NCBI GenBank assembly: GCA_036873755.1
Contig: JAVTVY010017326.1
Location: forward strand, 1-64,000
Source: Hanleya hanleyi
Lineage: Eukaryota > Mollusca > Polyplacophora > Lepidopleurida > Hanleyidae
Direction: 5' to 3'
Length of the DNA stretch: 64,000 nt
This document shows, in pieces, positions 61,234 to 64,000 of the stretch. Within the stretch, counting starts at the first letter, position 1; the number at the start of each line of letters is the position of its first letter. Below the pieces are notes generated by a model, which saw only the letters and a list, made by a program, of their open reading frames with translations, was not told the origin of the DNA and made no database searches. The translations under genes were made by a program, and so were the position numbers.

Positions 61234-64000
61234 GTAAGTACCACATTAATTCTCAGATGGGCTGGTGCATGTATTTATTCTGGTGAGACACTCAGGTGGA
61301 ACAGGGTCTGTATTAGGTCTAGCAAGGTACCCAAGTCGGATAGTGTATGTACTTAGTCTAACCGGATACTTGAGTGGGACAGTGTATGTACTCAGTCTAA
61401 CCAGATGCTTGGGTGAGACAGTGTATGTACTTAGTCTAACCGGACACTCGGGTGGGACAGTGTATGTACTCAGTCTAACCAGATGCCTGGGTGAGACAGT
61501 GTATGTACTCAGTCTAACCAGACAATTGGGTGAGACAGTGTGTTATGTATGTACTCAGTCTAACCAGATGCTTGGGTGAGACAGTGCATGTACTTAGTCT
61601 AACCAGACACTCGGGTGAGGCAGTGTATGTACTTAGTCTAACCAGATACTTGGGTGGGACGGTGTATGTACTAAGTCTAAGCAGGTACTTGGGTGGGACA
61701 GTTCATGTACTTAGTCTAACCAGACACTTGGGTGGGACAGTTCATGTACTTAGTCTAACCAGACACTTGGATGAGACAGTTCATGTACTTAGTCTAGCCA
61801 GACACTTGGGTGGGACAGTTCATCTACTTAGTCTAACCAGACACTTGGGTTGGACATTGTATATACTTAGTCTAACCAGACACTTGGGTGGGACAGTGTA
61901 TGTACTTAGTCTAACCAGATACTTGGGTGGGACAGTGTATATACTTCGTCTAACCAGACACTTGGGTGGGACAGTGTATGTACTTAGTCTAACCAGATAC
62001 TCGGGTGGGACAGTGTATATACTTAGTCTAACCAGATACTTGGGTGGGACAGTGTATATACTTAGTCTAACCAGGCACGTGGGTGAGACAGTGTATGTAC
62101 TTAGTCTAACCAGATGCTTGGGCAAGATAGTATATGTACTTAGTCTAACCAGACACTCGGGTGGGACAGTGTATGTACTTAGTCTAACCAGACACTTGGG
62201 TGAGACAGTGTATATACTAGACACTTGGGTGGGGCAGTATATGTACTTAATCTAGCCAGACACTTGGATGGGACAGTGTATGTTTTTAATCTAACAAGAC
62301 ACTTGGGTGGGACGGTGTATGTATTAAGTCTAAACAGACACTTGGGTGGGACAGTTCATGTACTTAGTCTAACCAGACACTCGGATGGGACAGTGTATGT
62401 ACTAAGTCTAACCAGATACTTGGATGGGACAGTGTATGTACTTAGTGTAACCAGACATTTGGGTGGGACAGTTTATGTACTTAGCCTAACCAGACATTTG
62501 GGTGGGACAGTTTATGTACTTAGTGTAACCAGACAATTGGGTGGGACAGTGTATGTACTTAGTGTAACCAGATACATGGGTGGGACAGTTTATGTACTAA
62601 GTCTAACCAGACTTTTGATTGAAGCAGGGTTTGTACTTAGTCTAACCAGACTTTTGAGTGAAGCAGGGTCTGTACGTAGTCTAACCAGACACTCGGGTGA
62701 GACAGTGTATCTACACTTAGTCTAACCAGACACTTGGGTGGGACAGTGTATGTACTTAGTGTAACCAGACACTTGGGTGAGACAGTGTATGTACACTTAG
62801 TCTAACCAGACACTTGGGTGGGACAGTGTATGTACACTTAGTCTAACCAGACACTTGGATGGGACAGTGTATGTACTTAGTCTAACCAGACACTTGGGTG
62901 AGACAGTGTATGTACACTTAGTCTAACCAGACACTTGGGTGAGACAGTGCATGTACACTTAGTCTAACCAGACACTTGGGTGGGACAGTGTATGTACGTA
63001 GTCTAACCAGACACTTGGGTGGGACAGTGTATGTACACTTAGTCTAACCAGACACTTGGGTGAGACAGTGTATGTACACTTAGTCTAACCAGACACTTGG
63101 GTGAGACAGTGTATGTACACTTAGTCTAACCAGACACTTGGGTGAGACAGTGTATGTACACTTAGTCTAACCAGACACTTGGGTGAGACAGTGTATGTAC
63201 ACTTAGCCTAACCAGACACTTGGGTGAGACAGTGTATGTACTTAGTGTAACCAGACACTTGGGTGAGACAGTGTATGTACACTTAGTCTAACCAGACACT
63301 TGGGTGAGACAGTGTATATACTTAGTCTAACCAGATACTTGGGTGAGACAGTGTATATACTTAGTCTAACCAGACACTCGGGTGAGACAGTGTATATACT
63401 TAGTGTAACCAGACACTTGGGTGAGACAGTGTATGTACTTAGTCTAACCAGACACTTGGGTGGGACAGTGTATGTACTTAGTCTAACCAGACACTTGGGT
63501 GAGACAGTGTATGTACACTTAGTCTAACCAGACACTTGGGTGAGACAGTGTATGTACTTAGTCTAACCAGACACTTGGGTGGGACAGTGTATGTACACTT
63601 AGTCTAACCAGACACTTGGGTGAGGCAGTGTATGTACTTAGTCTAACCAGACACTTGGGTGGGACAGTGTATGTACACTTAGTCTAACCAGACACTTGGG
63701 TGAGACAGTGTATGTACTTAGTGTAACCAGATACATTGGTGGGACAGTGTATGTACTTAGTGTAACCAGACACTTGGGTGGGACAGTTTATGTACTTAGC
63801 CTAACCAGACATTTGGGTGGGACAGTGTATGTACTAAGTCTAACCAGACTTTGGATTGAAGCAGGGTTTGTACGTAGTCTAACCAGACACTTGGGTGAGA
63901 CAGTGTATGCACTTAGTCTAACCAGACACTTGGATGGGACAGTGTATGTACTTAGTCTAACCAGACACTTGGGTGAGACAGTGTATATACTTAGTCTAAC
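61229..64000 (+). repeat. 39/41-bp minisatellite starting at the exon 27 donor
   Basis: Roughly 70 units to the window end. The 39-base type contains acagtgtatgtacttagtct then aaccagacacttgggtggg; the 41-base type has tgtacactt and dominates from about 62700 to 63700. The first units are the most diverged and begin in the last bases of exon 27: acagt|gtaagtacc there against acagt|gtatgtact in the units, 12 of 14 bases. The 39-base type is open in several frames on both strands, so long frames here are artefacts. Confidence 0.93.

Noticed and set aside
61265..63527. Open frames with a 13-residue repeat (VYVLSLTRHLGGT)
   Set aside because: The 39-bp unit is divisible by three and open on both strands; this is a minisatellite in an intron.

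Overview
The window is animal nuclear DNA, most likely from a mollusc. The evidence is a single host gene split into many small exons with GT-AG borders, introns packed with retrotransposons, and repeat families with hairpin plus (TCCG)n architecture that resemble the molluscan 'pearl' type. No species can be named from sequence alone. There is no sign of prokaryotic or organellar DNA.

The one host gene I can support lies on the + strand and spans the whole window. It is an axonemal dynein heavy chain, best matched to DNAH2, the I1/f inner-arm beta heavy chain. Twenty-seven internal exons (1682-61233) encode about 1502 residues in one continuous phase-consistent frame: the end of AAA4, the stalk coiled coil 1, the microtubule-binding tip, coiled coil 2, AAA5, AAA6 and most of the C-terminal region. 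The start of the gene is upstream of the window and the final exons lie beyond it. No stop or frameshift is seen in any exon, so the gene looks functional although coding sequence is only about 7% of the window.

Layout. 1-1681: a duplicated ~0.5 kb block with 35-bp repeats. 1.7-5.5 kb: exons 1-4, a TTAA-flanked MITE and a tRNA-derived SINE. 5.8-12.05 kb: a nearly intact DIRS-type tyrosine-recombinase retrotransposon (- strand) with inverted termini and an internal complementary region. 12.2-13.2 kb: exons 5-7. 13.5-21.07 kb: a decayed BEL/Pao LTR retrotransposon (- strand) with a 5-bp target duplication. 21.08-24.30 kb: a TA-flanked inverted-repeat DNA transposon. 24.8-31.0 kb: exons 8-13 with SINEs and two hairpin/(TCCG)n elements. 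31.2-39.9 kb: a huge 54/56-bp minisatellite whose unit is a copy of the 3' splice site and first 31 bases of exon 14, interrupted by a pearl-like element and a hAT-like MITE. 40.8-46 kb: exons 15-16 separated by a 5'-truncated LINE (- strand) carrying a further insertion. 46-51 kb: exons 17-22. 51.2-56.8 kb: a nested stack of hairpin/(TCCG)n elements. 57.3-61.2 kb: exons 23-27. 61.23-64 kb: a 39/41-bp minisatellite that starts at the splice donor of exon 27 and runs off the window.

The main novelty candidate is the relation between minisatellites and splice junctions in this gene. One array repeats an acceptor plus coding start, another repeats a donor-like sequence, and a third short array abuts the acceptor of exon 5. 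All recognisable autonomous retroelements lie antisense to the host gene.
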